A stretch of 64,000 bases of DNA. It comes from Colias croceus (lineage: Eukaryota; Arthropoda; Insecta; Lepidoptera; Pieridae). Positions within the stretch are counted from its first letter, which is position 1; every line of letters starts with the position of its first letter. The notes under the pieces are model-generated. The model searched no databases and was not told the DNA's origin. It saw nothing but the letters and a program-made list of their open reading frames with translations. Both the position numbers and the translations under genes were made by a program. This document shows, piece by piece, positions 1 to 12,400 of the stretch. The stretch is taken from assembly GCF_905220415.1 (NCBI RefSeq), contig NC_059549.1, positions 10,292,001-10,356,000 of the forward strand, in the 5' to 3' direction.

Positions 1-1124
1 TCAATCACCATTCATAATTAACTCTTTTAGAGTTATAGAATGTGGGATATAAATCCGCCTATGTAATCCTCTACTATACAATCCGAAAACAATCTGTGTA
101 AAGACTGTTACACAGAAATTTGTAGCGAATAAGAGTAATCTACTCGAATTTTGGTCTCTTTCTTGAAGTTCGCTTTACAAAGGTTCTACTGTATTATGTT
201 TTCGACTGTGTCTTTTATATTTGAATTGATATTGATAATACTTAATACATATAAAACTGTTCTCCAAGATCTCAAAATTAGATAAATTATTTCAGAGAAA
301 TGGCTGCATGCATTATGTACCTAGTTAATTCTATTTTGAAATAGACTTTTATTAGTCATTATCTTTTTTTCCGAGTCGGTTAAGAGAATTAAGACCATGT
401 TTTAAGTCATGTTGCAGAAGCTAGCATACATTTTAATGCTGAGGCAGCTCTGTTCCCATAATGATTCAACACAAATCTTGCGTGGGCGCACCTACGCGAT
501 TGCTCTTTGATAAAAAATAAACCGTAATCAATTGAGATAGGGTCCAAATTAGTATAGTACTTCTTCCCGTATCGATGATAGTCACATTACAAGTAGATAT
601 TGGAGATTCATACTAAGGCAGTTAACATGAGGCTTGTCAGAGTTGTGTAGGCGTTTGCTTTTTAACAAAAAAATATGTATTATTAGCTGTTGTGATACTG
701 GTAGTTAGACCGTATATTTATTCATCTAATAAGTTACTGAAGCCTAGTTATGGCAGCTTATTTTGTGTAAACAGTAAAAGTAGGATTAGAGTAGCCTTAT
801 GTATTATGTTATATTACAACTAATCGTTTATCTTTAGAATACATCTAATTATCTTTATAAATAGGTAGTTAATAACTACCTATTTATTACCTAACTACTA
901 GTTATGTACAATATATAGCAAAATGTTCTAATAAAATAGCTAAATAAACAATGCAAATTGTAAACTAGAAGATTTTTTTTCAATATTTCATGACAATGCG
1001 CAAGATAGATTTAAATATGAAATTTTACAATAATTATAAATGTTGTATGCAAATACTTACTTCAATATCGATACATAACATAATACTCCGTTTATTTCAT
1101 TTCAGATGAAAATCTGAAGACTGC

Positions 1125-1400
1125 AATTCTGTATCTCCGCTACTGCAACTACGAAGACTTATCTAGCAGCTAATATTATCTGAAACCGCTTGGTAACTCT
1201 AAACTCCACCTTCTCTGCAACTACGAAGATATTATCTAGCAGCTTACTATAGGTACTATCTCCGCAGACTGCAACGACGAAGAATTATCTAACAACTAAC
1301 ATTGTCTGCAACCGTTTCTAGGCTAACACCAGCCTCTCTGCAACTTTGAGGTCCCATCTAGCTGCTAACTATGGGTGCCATATTGTCTGCAACCGTGTCT
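1125..1400. repeat. Degenerate tandem repeat, about 4 units
   Basis: The motif CTGCAACTACGAAGA followed by TATCTAGCAGCTAA recurs in weakened form near 1143, 1217, 1268 and 1338, each followed by a CTG-AACCG type segment. Unit spacing is irregular (about 50-75 bp) and copies are diverged. No coding role is evident. Confidence 0.6.
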
Positions 1401-1604
1401 GGGCTTGGTAACTCCACCACCGTTGGCGTTACTCATCGCCAACGGGGTAAGAGTTCCTGCTCCTAGACGCGATGCTCTACTGTGGATCTCGGAAGAGTTA
1501 TGGGAAGCTTTGTGAGGAGGAAGTACAGGAGTAGGTGAAGTTATGAAGGGAAAAGGAAATGTCGAGGAAACGACGCAAGTAGGAGAAGCTTGCAAGTAAT
1601 GGTC

Positions 1605-1803
1605 GGAATTTAGTGTAACATTTTTTCGTTACCTGTGACATTTTCCGTTACGCGCCATCTTTTTCTTATTCCTACCACGCGTGATTCGACTTCTGTAAAG
1701 TTCGTATTTCTGTAAAGTTGCATATAGTAAATTATTTTTTGAAAAATAAGGTAATAAAGAAGTTTCACTTCTTACGTGTGTACACTATTACACGCACACA
1801 TTT
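1605..1803 (-). repeat. Dispersed repeat family R, copy 1 (reverse)
   Basis: Reverse-oriented copy of a roughly 200-bp repeat also found at 5296-5485 and 8376-8585. Shared landmarks are a TACACACGTAAGAAGTGAA start, AAAATAATTTACT, ATTCGACGTATTTCTG-like text, CACGCGTGGTAGG, AAAGATGGCGCGTAACGG and TGTTACACTAAATTT. This copy has a small internal duplication. A mobile origin is inferred from the copy number; I do not know the family. Confidence 0.75.
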
Positions 1804-1919
1804 TTTTAATTGTTGTAAATGTTATGTATTGTTTTACTTTAAAATATGAATTATGTATGTCTAAAATTGACTGTAGTAGGATTTGGGTAAGTTAGTAGAT
1901 AATTACTTATCTCTATTTA

Positions 1920-2111
1920 GGGCCGAGTTTTCAATCCTGGCTTTAACCCATATTATTTATAATAACCCGTCCAATGAAGTATTATTACACGATAATATTA
2001 AAATGTCACTTGTACACTGTCAAATACAGGTAATTAGAATACATTTTTGAAATGGAAGTTTAATACGTTATTCAACGAATAAATTTTAACCAAGGATTGA
2101 AAAATCAGCCC
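1920..2111. mobile_element. MITE, PIF/Harbinger-like (copy 1)
   Basis: A 192-bp element begins GGGCCGAGTTTTCAATCC and ends in the inverted counterpart GATTGAAAAATCAGCCC. It is flanked on both sides by TTA (1917-1919 and 2112-2114). A TTA target duplication with GGGCC termini is typical of PIF/Harbinger elements. No transposase is encoded. Two related copies lie at 18360-18508 and 18789-18959. Confidence 0.75.
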
Positions 2112-4313
2112 TTAGTTAATTTCTTGTATTTTTTTTGATATAAGATAGATTTGTGTAATAATAAATTCCATACTAACACTTGTTATTAAATCAGAAGCTT
2201 AAATCGGAAATCGAAATCAAGTCTAAAGGGTAATTTGTAAATAATATTACCTATTATGTATTTAAAGGGTATAAAATAAAACCAAAATACAGTTTAAACT
2301 TAGTTTTATTTACACAGCCCAATACTAACGTATTACCTATAGACTGTTAAACACAGTTAGCCAAATCGCCTTACACAATAATAACAAAAAGTCACTTTCA
2401 CATAATTTTGTTTTTATTAGTTACTGATTAAGCATGAGTTATAATATAACTTTGTAGTCATGGAATATCTTATGAAATTATTTAAGGAGGTGTTTCAGGT
2501 CTTTCTTCAATAAAAAAACTTAAAATAATTATTTTGTTCAAATTCAGCTTTGCAACTTGCTGACATAGTCACTGATATATTATATTCAACACTTCTAGAC
2601 GTAAAGTATCATCTTATGTTTTTGCAATCTGTCAAAATGACATTTCACGCATATGCGCCATTTTGTTTTATCGTATCTTTCATAAATAACTGTCAGTTAT
2701 AATTCTCAATGCTTTTAAAACCTGAAACATCTCCTTTCACAATACATATTATTTATTTATCTATTATACACAATAAGGTATCCATTATAATGCTTAAATA
2801 TTACGGACGTCAAGTCTAGCTAACGTGTTACCTACATGGAAAAGTCAAAAGGACTTATTGTAATAAACGATACAAAAATATATTTTTTGAAAGAAAGTTT
2901 ATGACATGAATATAAGTTACCCTAAGTAACTAACGGCCTTACTAATAAAAAGTTAAACAATGGATAAATTTCTACCATTTTATACAATAGCTGTGTCCTG
3001 CTCTTGCTCACATGAAACGTCAATCATAAAAACAAGACAGGTTATTGCAATGACTAATCCATTGCATAGCGAATGGATAACATTTTATTAGTAAGACCGT
3101 ATAAATATAAGGGTAGGTGAATTTGACGTTTATTTCCGTATATTTTTATGGGATATTGAAAAAAAAAATCTATTTGGAGTTCTGTAACAAGTCTGATCGA
3201 TACTTTTTATGGTCTCGTTTTTTTTTTAAATTGTTTGGTTATGGTTTTAGTTTTTAGGTTAGGTAGTTTATCTCCCAAAATGGGTTTATGGGATTGTGCA
3301 CTTAAATCTACTGAATCAATTGTATTCCGTTATAAATAATTAACTATTAAGGCGATTATTTCAACCCTCACCCTTACAAATATGTAATAAATCCCTAGGG
3401 CCTAGGTTGTCTATAACTCCAACTTCTAGTATACATATTTTATAGTCTATGACCACTATAACTGTGTGAAAATGACATTTCCATAAACAAAGCAAAATAA
3501 ATTAACCTACCTCTTTCTGTCATTCAGTTACGTCATTTGCTAGAACGAGAAGGCCAATGCAGTTGTTCAAATGTAATAAGTATGAAGAAAACAAACAATG
3601 AAAATGAAATAGTTTAAAAATAACAGCTTGTGAGTAGCATGTTCATAAAAGAAAAAAAAAAACATTCTTTAAAAAAAAAAGATCTTATATGAATAATTCA
3701 ATCAGTCTCACTAGACCGTAATCGACATAACATAGAAATCAAAGACTTTACAACGAACATAATAAATAGCGTGATTTATTCATTCACTTTTTTATTGATT
3801 ATAAAAAATAAAGAAAACATCGATCTCGAGCCTTTGCTCAAGGAAATGTTTTGCAGGCTTTAATTAACGAACACTCGCAGAAAAACGAATAGGTATCAAA
3901 AATATTATAATAGTTAGAATATAGGGTAAATTAACCAAACAAACACTTGGTTTTTTAAGGAAGACGTGATGTAGGCTCTTACTCATAAACTTTTGATCAT
4001 CATCACAACATAAGTTACAGTTTTTTGTATCCCACACAGTCATTTGAATTATACAAGAAAAAAAAACTCAATTAACCGTTAGATTAACGTTTAGAAAAAA
4101 CTGAATTAACGTTACAACGTTAGATTTAAAAAGTTTACAAGTATGAGGCTGGTGTTATACACTAACTGTAAGCTTGACAAGCCTGCATGAACATTTTTAC
4201 GTTTACAAGTGTAAAATATTAAAAAGGAAAATGATAGACTTTTGGGCAGCATTTTGCAATAAAAAAATATATATTGTAAAAAGCATACAGTATAGAAATA
4301 CACTTGTAATGTA

Positions 4314-4531
4314 TACAGGGTGACTGGTAAGACGTCAGACGTATTTTGACAGGAGCTTCTTCTCATGAAACTGAACAACTTTTGTTCTACAACTTTGCTG
4401 AATTCGTAGAAAAAAATTTGGACTTTGTATGGAAATCGGTCAGCTGATTAGCGAAGTTTCCTTACAAAGTCCAAATTTTTTTTACGAAGCTCCTGTCTGA
4501 ATTTGTCTAACGTCTTACCTTTCACCTGGTA
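4314..4531. mobile_element. Short inverted-repeat element with TA flanks
   Basis: The left end TACAGGGTGACTGGTAAGAC pairs with the right end GTCTTACCTTTCACCTGGTA; the terminal repeats extend about 45 bp to GACAGGAGCTTC. A second, inner inverted pair (TTTGGACTTTGTATGG against TTACAAAGTCCAAA) lets almost the whole element fold. TA dinucleotides flank it, as for Tc1/mariner-type MITEs. Non-coding. Confidence 0.7.
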
Positions 4532-5295
4532 TAACGTATAAATATTGTTCATGTTAGTTTGTCAAGTGAACAGTTACTAGGAAGTTGTATGATTATGTTT
4601 TGGAGGATGTAGGATATATTTTAACTAGATTTTACAAAGTGGATATGACAGTATTGGCTGAATAACATATTTATAATATACCTATATAATAATATGCAGT
4701 GTCTAGGGTCTTCAAGTATTATTTTTAGAGTGTTTCCCTTAGGCCGGTTGCAGTTCTTCACCGACCATCAGTGCGTACGTCAGTCGCGCTTGTCGCTTGT
4801 CACGAATTGTGGAGTAATCAAATTGCATCAAATAATTAGCCGATTCGGCTAATTACTGTGTGCCATTTAACTTAATCGGTAACCGATAGTTAAAAAAAAA
4901 TATTCCAAAAAAAAATCACAATTAACCACTAAATTAAATAATTTTGAGTCTTAACAAGGGCCTTTACCCTACTCTCGGTTGTGGAACTAAAATCCGAGCC
5001 AATAAAGGATCGATTTGACAAATCGTATCACCATCTCACTTGCGCACCGACATGCTGTCTCGCTCGCACGTATGCAAACCCACCGTTTTTTAAATTCGAT
5101 CCATTATCGGCGCGGTGTTTAACATAAACTTAGGAATCAACATTAACGCGAAATGTTATGTTTAACAACAAATAATATAATATGTGTTTATATATAATAA
5201 CTATTTACATTTGACTCGAATTCACAGGCTTGGTGAACTTTCTTTACCTGAAATAAAAAAAAAAAATAATTTACTAAAACTACCTCGTTAAAAAA

Positions 5296-5485
5296 AAGTG
5301 TGTGTGTACTAGTGTACACACGTAAGAAGTGAAACTTCTTTATGGCCTTATTTTCAAAAAATAATTTACTTTATGCAACTTTACAGAAATACGTCGAATC
5401 ACGCGTGGTAGGGATAAGAAAAAGATGGCGCGTAACGGAAAAATGTTACACTAAATTTTTTTCCAACCCCGATAAAGAAGTTTCG
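5296..5485 (+). repeat. Dispersed repeat family R, copy 2
   Basis: Forward copy of the repeat also at 1605-1803 and 8376-8585. It starts with the near-palindromic GTGTACTAGTGTACACACG and runs through AAAGATGGCGCGTAACGG to TTTCCAACCCCGATAAAG. A 62-residue open frame inside it is a chance frame. Confidence 0.75.
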
Positions 5486-5707
5486 CTTCTAAAAGAGATT
5501 GAGCTATGTTTTGAATTTTGTTTGACTTAAAAATTACGATATTCATCAATAGTTTGACATTAATTTACGTATGAGAAGTACTTAATAGTTACAGAAAGAT
5601 TGAGAATATAAGAGTGTGTAAGACATGATGCGCGTACGCATGCGTGTGTACGTGCCGTGGCAAACGGACGATTGCATGTAGAATGGAATGTATCTTGTAC
5701 TAACTTT

Positions 5708-5912
5708 CCGCCCGCGGCTTCGCCCGCGTTTTCAAAGAAAAACCCGCTTAGTTCCCGTTCCCGTGGGATTTCCGGGATAAAACCTATCTTATGTGTTAAT
5801 ACAAGTTATCCTCTATATGTGTGCTAAATTTGATTGTAATCGGTTCAGTAGTATTTGCGTGAAAGAGTAACAAACACACAGACATACACATCCTCACAAA
5901 CTTTATATATGA
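5708..5912 (+). repeat. Lepidopteran short repeat family A, copy 1
   Basis: Begins with TTTCCGCCCGCGGCTTCGCC, then CCCGTTCCCGTGGGATTTCC and an ATTGTAATCGGTTCAGTAG tail leading to ACAAACACACAGACATAC. The same family occurs at 17103-17329, 17455-17678, 20396-20637 and 22214-22431. It is probably the truncated end of a non-LTR or other retroposed element; that classification is from memory. Confidence 0.65.
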
Positions 5913-5918
5913 TTGTAT

Positions 5919-6180
5919 AACTGACCGGTTGGCTTGGTTATTAGTGGCCTTGCCTTCCAAGCTAGAGGTCGTGGGATCGATTCCCACCCGGGGCAAATAT
6001 TTATGTGATGAACATAGATGTTTGCTCTGTGTCTGGGTGTTAATTATCTATATAAGTATTTATTTAAAATTATATATGTATGTTTATCAGCCATCTGATT
6101 TCCATAACACAAGCGAAAGCTTAGTATGGGATCAGATCGTGCCGTGTGTGAAAAGTGTTCTGAAATATTTATTTTCTTAT
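5919..6180 (+). mobile_element. tRNA-derived SINE (lepidopteran type)
   Basis: The tRNA-like head contains GGTTGGCTTGGTTATTAG (A-box region) and the B box GGGATCGATTCCC, followed by the junction CCCGGGGCAAATATTTA and the conserved body TGTGTCTGGGTGTTAATT and GGGATCAGATCGTGCCGTG. This is the layout of common lepidopteran pol III SINEs. The open frame that extends WDTC1 ends inside this SINE at the TAA 6044-6046, which argues that the extension is not an ancestral coding sequence. Confidence 0.85.
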
Positions 6181-6874
6181 TAACGTCCACAGAGCGAGTA
6201 AGTGAGACGCATGTGCTCGCGCGTGTGTGCGCGTGTGTGTGTCCGCACGCATGTTTTAGAGCGCACGTATGTGTCTGTGTGTGTTTACGCGCATATGTGT
6301 GTGTTTGAGCGCGCGTCTGTGTATGAGTGCGCGCGTGTGAGCGCGCTAGCGTGTTTGTGTGTGTATATGAGTGCACTAGCGTGTTTGTGTGTGTATATGA
6401 GTGCACTAGCGTGTTTGTGTGTGTGTCTGTGCGTGCGTCTCTATGTGTGCCTGTGTGTTCGAGCATGTGTGTTGTGTGTGTGCCTGTGTGTTCGAGCATG
6501 TGTGTTGTGTGTGTGCCTGTGTGTTCGAGCATGTGTGTTGTGTGTGTGCCTGTGTGTTCGAGCATGTGTGTTGTGTGTGTGCCTGTGTGTTCGAGCATGT
6601 GTGTTGTGTGTGTGCCTGTGTGTTCGAGCATGTGTGTTGTGTGTGTGCCTGTGTGTTCGAGCATGTGTGTTGTGTGTGTGCCTGTGTGTTCGAGCATGTG
6701 TGTCTGTGTGCACACGTACGTGGCGCGGCAGACGGGCGACTGCAGGTCGCGCTCGGGCCCGCCGGCGAACGAGATGTTGAGCAGCATCGCCTCGAACGGG
6801 TCGCTGCGCATGCGCTGCTGGTTCGCAGCAGCTGCCGTCACACTGTCCACCAGCCGGGACTCTGGGCTGCCGTC
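6044..6874 (-). CDS. WDTC1: WDTC1 terminal exon with open extension
   Basis: The first 52 codons match the WDTC1 C-terminus (NQQRMRSDPFEAMLLN, then ERDLQSPVCRAT). The human protein stops two residues after its Cys-Arg. Here the frame continues about 224 more codons through the 33-bp minisatellite as an 11-residue repeat (HMLEHTGTHTT) and stops in a SINE at 6044-6046. A strong donor, GTACGT at 6719-6714, sits right after the conserved end (exon would stop at 6720, phase 2), so the extension may instead be intron with an unseen tiny last exon. I favour the splice or a lost stop over a true 899-residue protein. Confidence 0.55.
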   Translation of the reverse strand, partial: DGSPESRLVDSVTAAAANQQRMRSDPFEAMLLNISFAGGPERDLQSPVCRATYVCTQTHMLEHTGTHTTHMLEHTGTHTTHMLEHTGTHTTHMLEHTGTHTTHMLEHTGTHTTHMLEHTGTHTTHMLEHTGTHTTHMLEHTGTHRDARTDTHTNTLVHSYTHTNTLVHSYTHTNTLARSHARTHTQTRAQTHTYARKHTQTHTCALKHACGHTHAHTRASTCVSLTRSVDVNKKINISEHFSHTARSDPILSFRLCYGNQMADKHTYIILNKYLYR

Positions 6875-9360
6875 CTGCAGACATACAAACGTATAGATAT
6901 ATGTCGGAGATCCCCACCTGATATTACCGAACGCAAGCGCACGGGCATTCAAGTGTTGGAGCTCGTGCCGAGCGGACTTGTCTGTTCGAGTCTATATCAG
7001 TCTCTATATTAGTTTGAGTTTAGATTTGCTATACAAAGTATTCATTTCAGTTCATAAATGATTTCGGATATTAGTGTCAGTGTTAGATTCCGTTTATGTC
7101 TTTTGATGCTCGAAGTTACCCAAGATGCCCAATATAGAGGATATAACCAGCCCACATAGTTTTAAAATTCAGCCGCCGGCAAAATATAAAAAAGAAAGAT
7201 CATTTATTACTGCTAATCGCTTATCAGTAAATCCGGCTCGAAGGACCAAATTTACGATTTACGTTTTATTGTGAACTGCATTGGCGCATTGCTGTTGTTT
7301 GCTGATATAAAACAACTGGAACATTTTTAATGTATTTGCATAACTTACCGATTTGGCTCCACCTCTTAGATTTATATCATGTTTTAATTTTAATTTTACT
7401 GTAAATTTATTTTTATGCAGTTGTACGCAGTTCAATATCGACTCGACCAACGCACATCGATAAATCTATACTAATATTATAAAGCTGAAGAGTTTGTTTG
7501 AATGCGCTAATCTCAGGAACTATTGATCCGATTTGAAAAATTATTTCAGTGTTAGGTAGCCTATTTATCGAGGAAGGCCTAGGCTATCTATCATCTCGCT
7601 ACGACCAACAGGAGCGGAGTACTGCGGGTGAAACCGCGGAGCACAGCTAGTAACCAATAATTTTATTGATATTTTTCACGACAACTGTAATAAAATCCGC
7701 AAGTATTTAAAGGAATTATCTTAATTTTGTTTTTTTTTTATTTATTTTTTTTGTTTTGTGTTTATAGTGACTTGACTCAATAATCGTGTTGTGTTATCCT
7801 GTAAATGTTTGTCACAATTGTCTTTCTTTATATTATGTACCCTAGCTCTAAGTATTGTTGTGACTGATGTTGGATGACCTAAATAGAAAGAAAGAAAGAA
7901 AGCATTTATTATATATATAAATAAATAAAATAAAATAAAAATAAAATACTCCAGTATATAAATACCTCGGATTTGGGGCTCCAGAGCCTGACGACGGCCT
8001 CAATGCCGCTGGTGGCCAGCAGGAACATGGACGGGTGCAGTTGCACGCAGTTCAGTATCGACTCGTCAGCTCGTAAACAACGCACGATGTTGCCCGAGCG
8101 ACGGGACCACACGAACATCGAACCGTCGTCAGAGCTGTGGAAACGATTTAATAAAATAACTTTTAATAAATCAGGGTTAAATAAAATAAAAATTCTGTTC
8201 TCGTCCCGCCAATCTTTCTGCCTGTTTACCTTTTACCGTGGTTGCCTGGAAGAGATCACTATTAAGTGATAAGGCCGCCAAAATAGTTGTACCTACTCTG
8301 TTCTATGTTTAACTAGTTCTAAGGTTTTCATATCTGTACAACTATTAAAGAGTTAAATAAATAAATAAATAAATAAAAATGTGCGCGTGTACTAGTGTAC
8401 ACACGTAAGAAGTGAACCTTCTTTATGACCTTATTTTTCAAAAAATAATTTACTATATGCAACTTTACAGAAATACGTCGAATCACGCGTGGTAGGGATA
8501 AGAAAAAGATGGCGCGTAACGGAAAAATGTTACGCGTAACGAAAAAATGTTACACTAAATTTTTTTCCAACCCGATAACGATGTTTCATTTCAATAAATA
8601 AAAACTTTATTGACATATTAATGCGATTAATACTGTGTAATAATCTGTAAACAACATTTTACAAAATTGTCATTTTGGTGGCATTTTACGTCCGATCAAT
8701 AAACAATTTTGGATTTTTAAAACAGCATTACAAATTCAGTTTAACAATTTTGTATCAGTCAAAAAAATCGTAAAAGTAACTTGACACTGACCAAATAGTA
8801 ACCAAAAAAGGGACAAGTCGAATCCCGCTCACAATAATTTATTTTCGAAATCCCTAACAGACCTTAACCAATAAATTTTTCCAGATCTACCTATTTTTCC
8901 TGGATTTCTTCACAAATCCATCCATAATTACGTTTTCTATACTTTTCCATTATACAATATTTTTACATATTCTACCCTCAATTTGTACAATACTCACCCA
9001 GCAGCCAAGAAATTCGCATCTGGTCCTAAGAAATTTGCCTCTTTAATATCTGTAGTTGTATTACAGTGTCCCAAGAACCGATGGCTGTAGTCCAACGCGG
9101 AACTACGTAACTGCCTCTCTAGGGCACTACCGGTTTGCCCTTCCTCTTCTGACGCTGAAAGAAAACCTGATTTATAATCACTTAAACTTAAATTTTTATT
9201 AATTTTTGTAGACTTTATAATAGAAGAGCTTTTCAATCGTAAAATTACTACATAGTATAAAGCAAAGTCGCTTTCTTTGACCCTATGTATGCTTACATGT
9301 TTAAAACTACACAACGGATTTTGATGCGGTTTTTGAAGTTATACTATTAATAATATTATA

Positions 9361-9394
<34 letters not shown>

Positions 9395-9421
9395 ACGGTC
9401 CTATATTCTATATCATCCTAT

Positions 9422-9459
<38 letters not shown>

Positions 9460-12400
9460 TATCTCCATGGGCACTATGTTGATCAAACGTGCCATATAGT
9501 TAGTAATTATTTGATCCGTTTTCACTTGTTGATCCGGTTGGTATTTGTGGATCCATTGCCACACCACCGTCCGCACGTGGATCCGAACGGAGCCACAAGT
9601 GTCATCATCAGTAATAATAATAATTACGTGCTTTTTATACAAATCCACCTTTTTTGCGTTTTAGCTCTTGTTGATCCGATTCAAATGAGCCAATCAGAGC
9701 CCACCGAGCTCAGCCATTGGTCGCTTGCGGCCTTAGCCATTTGAAGGTTTAAAGACATTAATTCCCGTTATAGAAACGTATGTTGCCGTTCGCCTTCCAT
9801 AATTTGTTCGGATCTTCGGGAGGGCAAGATAGCTAGATCGTCTATTAGGATAGTGGCGATTTGATGTTGAGATTATAATATTTGTATTTATGTTTTTATG
9901 TAGCGCTTTGCGGATGAACATACACGTATTATAAAAGTATAATTGTTTTAAATTCATTATTTTAGTGTCGTCGTAGATTTTATTTGTAGAAGTTAAAAAA
10001 GGATAGTTAAAGATAGTTTTAATGATTTTATTTTGTAAAATTTGGAGTGGCGCTAATTTATTTTTGTAAGCACTCCCCCATACTTCTATTAAACACATTA
10101 GGTGCGGCTTTACTAACGTGTTGTAGATGGTGTGGCGTAATTTATGAGGAATGCAAGAAGTAATATTACGCAGAGATCTAAGAAGTGTTGATAATTTATT
10201 TTTTAGGTGGTCGATGTGATAATTCCATTTCAGAGAGTTGCCGATTCGCAAACCTATGTATTTCTCGTGGGTTTTATGTTCTAATACAACACCGTTAATT
10301 TTAAGTGGAGCGTGTGGTGGAATAATTTTGTTATGAGCTTTGAATTTAATATAACATGTTTTAGATATGTTTATTGTTAGTAGATTGCATTGAAACCATT
10401 TATTTAATTTATTTAAATCATTTTGTGCTTGCGCTATCATATCATGTATAGAGGGACCAAAATAAAACAGACGGGTGTCATCCGCATAAAGTGTTAGGTG
10501 ACCATTTAGCTTTAAATCCTGTAAATTATTAATATAAATTAAAAAAAGCAATGGGCCTAGAATCGAACCTTGTGGTATGCCACATGTAATTGGTAAGGGA
10601 ATGCTATCGTGGTTATCTATTTTAACTATTTGTGATCGATTTTTTAAATACGATTTCAGCATCTAGTGCTTTACCATTAATGTTAATGGATATTAATTTC
10701 TTTATTAAAAGTTCGTGAGAAACGGTATCGAAGGCCTTTTGTAGGTCAATAAACACTCCCAAAACTATATTGTTTGCGTCAATGTTCTGTTTTATTTTAA
10801 TAGTTAGGTCCATAGTCGCTGACAGAGTGTTACTTTTTGGCTTAAATCCGTATTGACGCACTGAAATAAAATTAAATGAGTCTAAATATTTTTCTAATCT
10901 CGTGTGTAAAATCTTCTCCAATATTTTTGACAATACTGGCAAAACCTAGATTGGCCTATAGTTACCAGGTTCAAAATTTGAGCCACTCTTATAGATAGGA
11001 GTTACCTTCGCTATTTTTAACGAGTCCGGAAAACGTCTTTGACTTATGGCTTGGTTAAAACAGTCGCTTAAGGTATGATTTAATTTTTCTTTGATGCATT
11101 AAATTGCTTTTGTAGTAATACCACAAGACCTGTACTACAGTTTGAATTAAGGTTATTTATAATTATATATTTTTACTGGCTTCGGTAGGTCTGAACTTAT
11201 TAGTGAGGTGATTTTTTAAAATTTCGTCGTTGTCCTTAGATTTCCTCTCCTCTGAGTTATAAGATGTCGATTCTGGGAAACCAGTAAAAATTACATTTTT
11301 TTCGTGGCTCTTTCTGTCCCGTAGTTCCTTGATTAAGTTTTAATTTATATGAAGTTGATTTTTAGACGTAAAACCCGATGGATTGGCTGACTGATTTATT
11401 GATTGAAGATTTAATTCCAGTGATTTTATTTTACTCTCACCCTAGTTTATCTGGGATTCTAATTGAGAAATAGTACTCTTCAATATGTTTTGTTCAGTAA
11501 TAATCATACATACTGATGACTTAATTTCATTGATTTGATTCGTATTTTGGCGAATGAAATTCAAGGATTGTTCGTTGGACGATTTAATTTCGGTAATTTG
11601 TGTTTTTACCTCAGAAATGTTTTCATGAATTTTGTTTACTATTTGTTCATTTGAGCATACATATTTTTCAAGTAATGTACTAATACGGCTCAACTCCGAC
11701 CGAATATCCTTCATATCATCACTAAATCTGCAATCTTGTTTTAGCGGTTGTTAATTTGAGTATCAGTTGGCGTAGAACTCGTAGAAAACGTACTTAGCTA
11801 CGATAGATCGAGATGCGATCCATCATCCACTGGCACATATTTACTCAACAATGGATAATTTGTGCAGGAATATGAGTCGTCATTTGTTTCACCTGAATCT
11901 AACATTTTAATTATTTTATCAGATTGATGTCAGAATCAGGGCAAAGGCGAACGCTACACGTCAACAAATATTATGATAATTATCTTGATATTTATCATAA
12001 TATTTGTTGACGTGTATAAGGATTTCCAGAAATCCAGTGATATATTTTGATCCGTCAATACACTATCCTACACGTCAATAAATATCGTAATCCGATAGTA
12101 AATATTGACGGATCACAATATGGATCTTACGTGTAGCGTTCGCCAAAGAGTTGCCCTGATTAAAGAGGTAGGTTGTTATTTGTAGGTTGCATACTACTTG
12201 AGAATTATTATCACCGGCACTGTATGACGAAAGGTTCGTCCAAATATCTATCTTTTTAGGATTCCGTATTTTTAGTTTCACAACGTTTTCTATAAGTCTC
12301 AATTGAATTACGGTCGACTTCTTCAACTTCCATAAAACTCAGGAGATTTTTGCTAGCCCTAATTTCATATCCCCATGTCAATATCATGCAAGTGCATATA

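Larger units (their letters stand above)
1..5918. other. Intergenic, AT-rich, no gene seen
   Basis: No reading frame here looks like a conserved protein. The stretch lies downstream of the 3' end of WDTC1. It holds a degenerate tandem array (about 1125-1400), copies of dispersed repeats (1605-1803 and 5296-5485), a Harbinger-like MITE (1920-2111), an inverted-repeat element (4314-4531) and otherwise AT-rich sequence with homopolymer runs. If WDTC1 has a short last exon after the donor-like site at 6719, it would lie here, but I could not identify it. Confidence 0.7.

Noticed and set aside
6441..6712. CRISPR-like array
   Set aside because: Identical 33-bp units are contiguous with no spacers, in a eukaryotic genome. 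It is a minisatellite.
6202..7012. Long Cys/Val-rich and His/Thr-rich open frames on both strands
   Set aside because: They are produced by the GT-rich tract and 33-bp minisatellite; five of six frames are open because the repeat length is a multiple of three.
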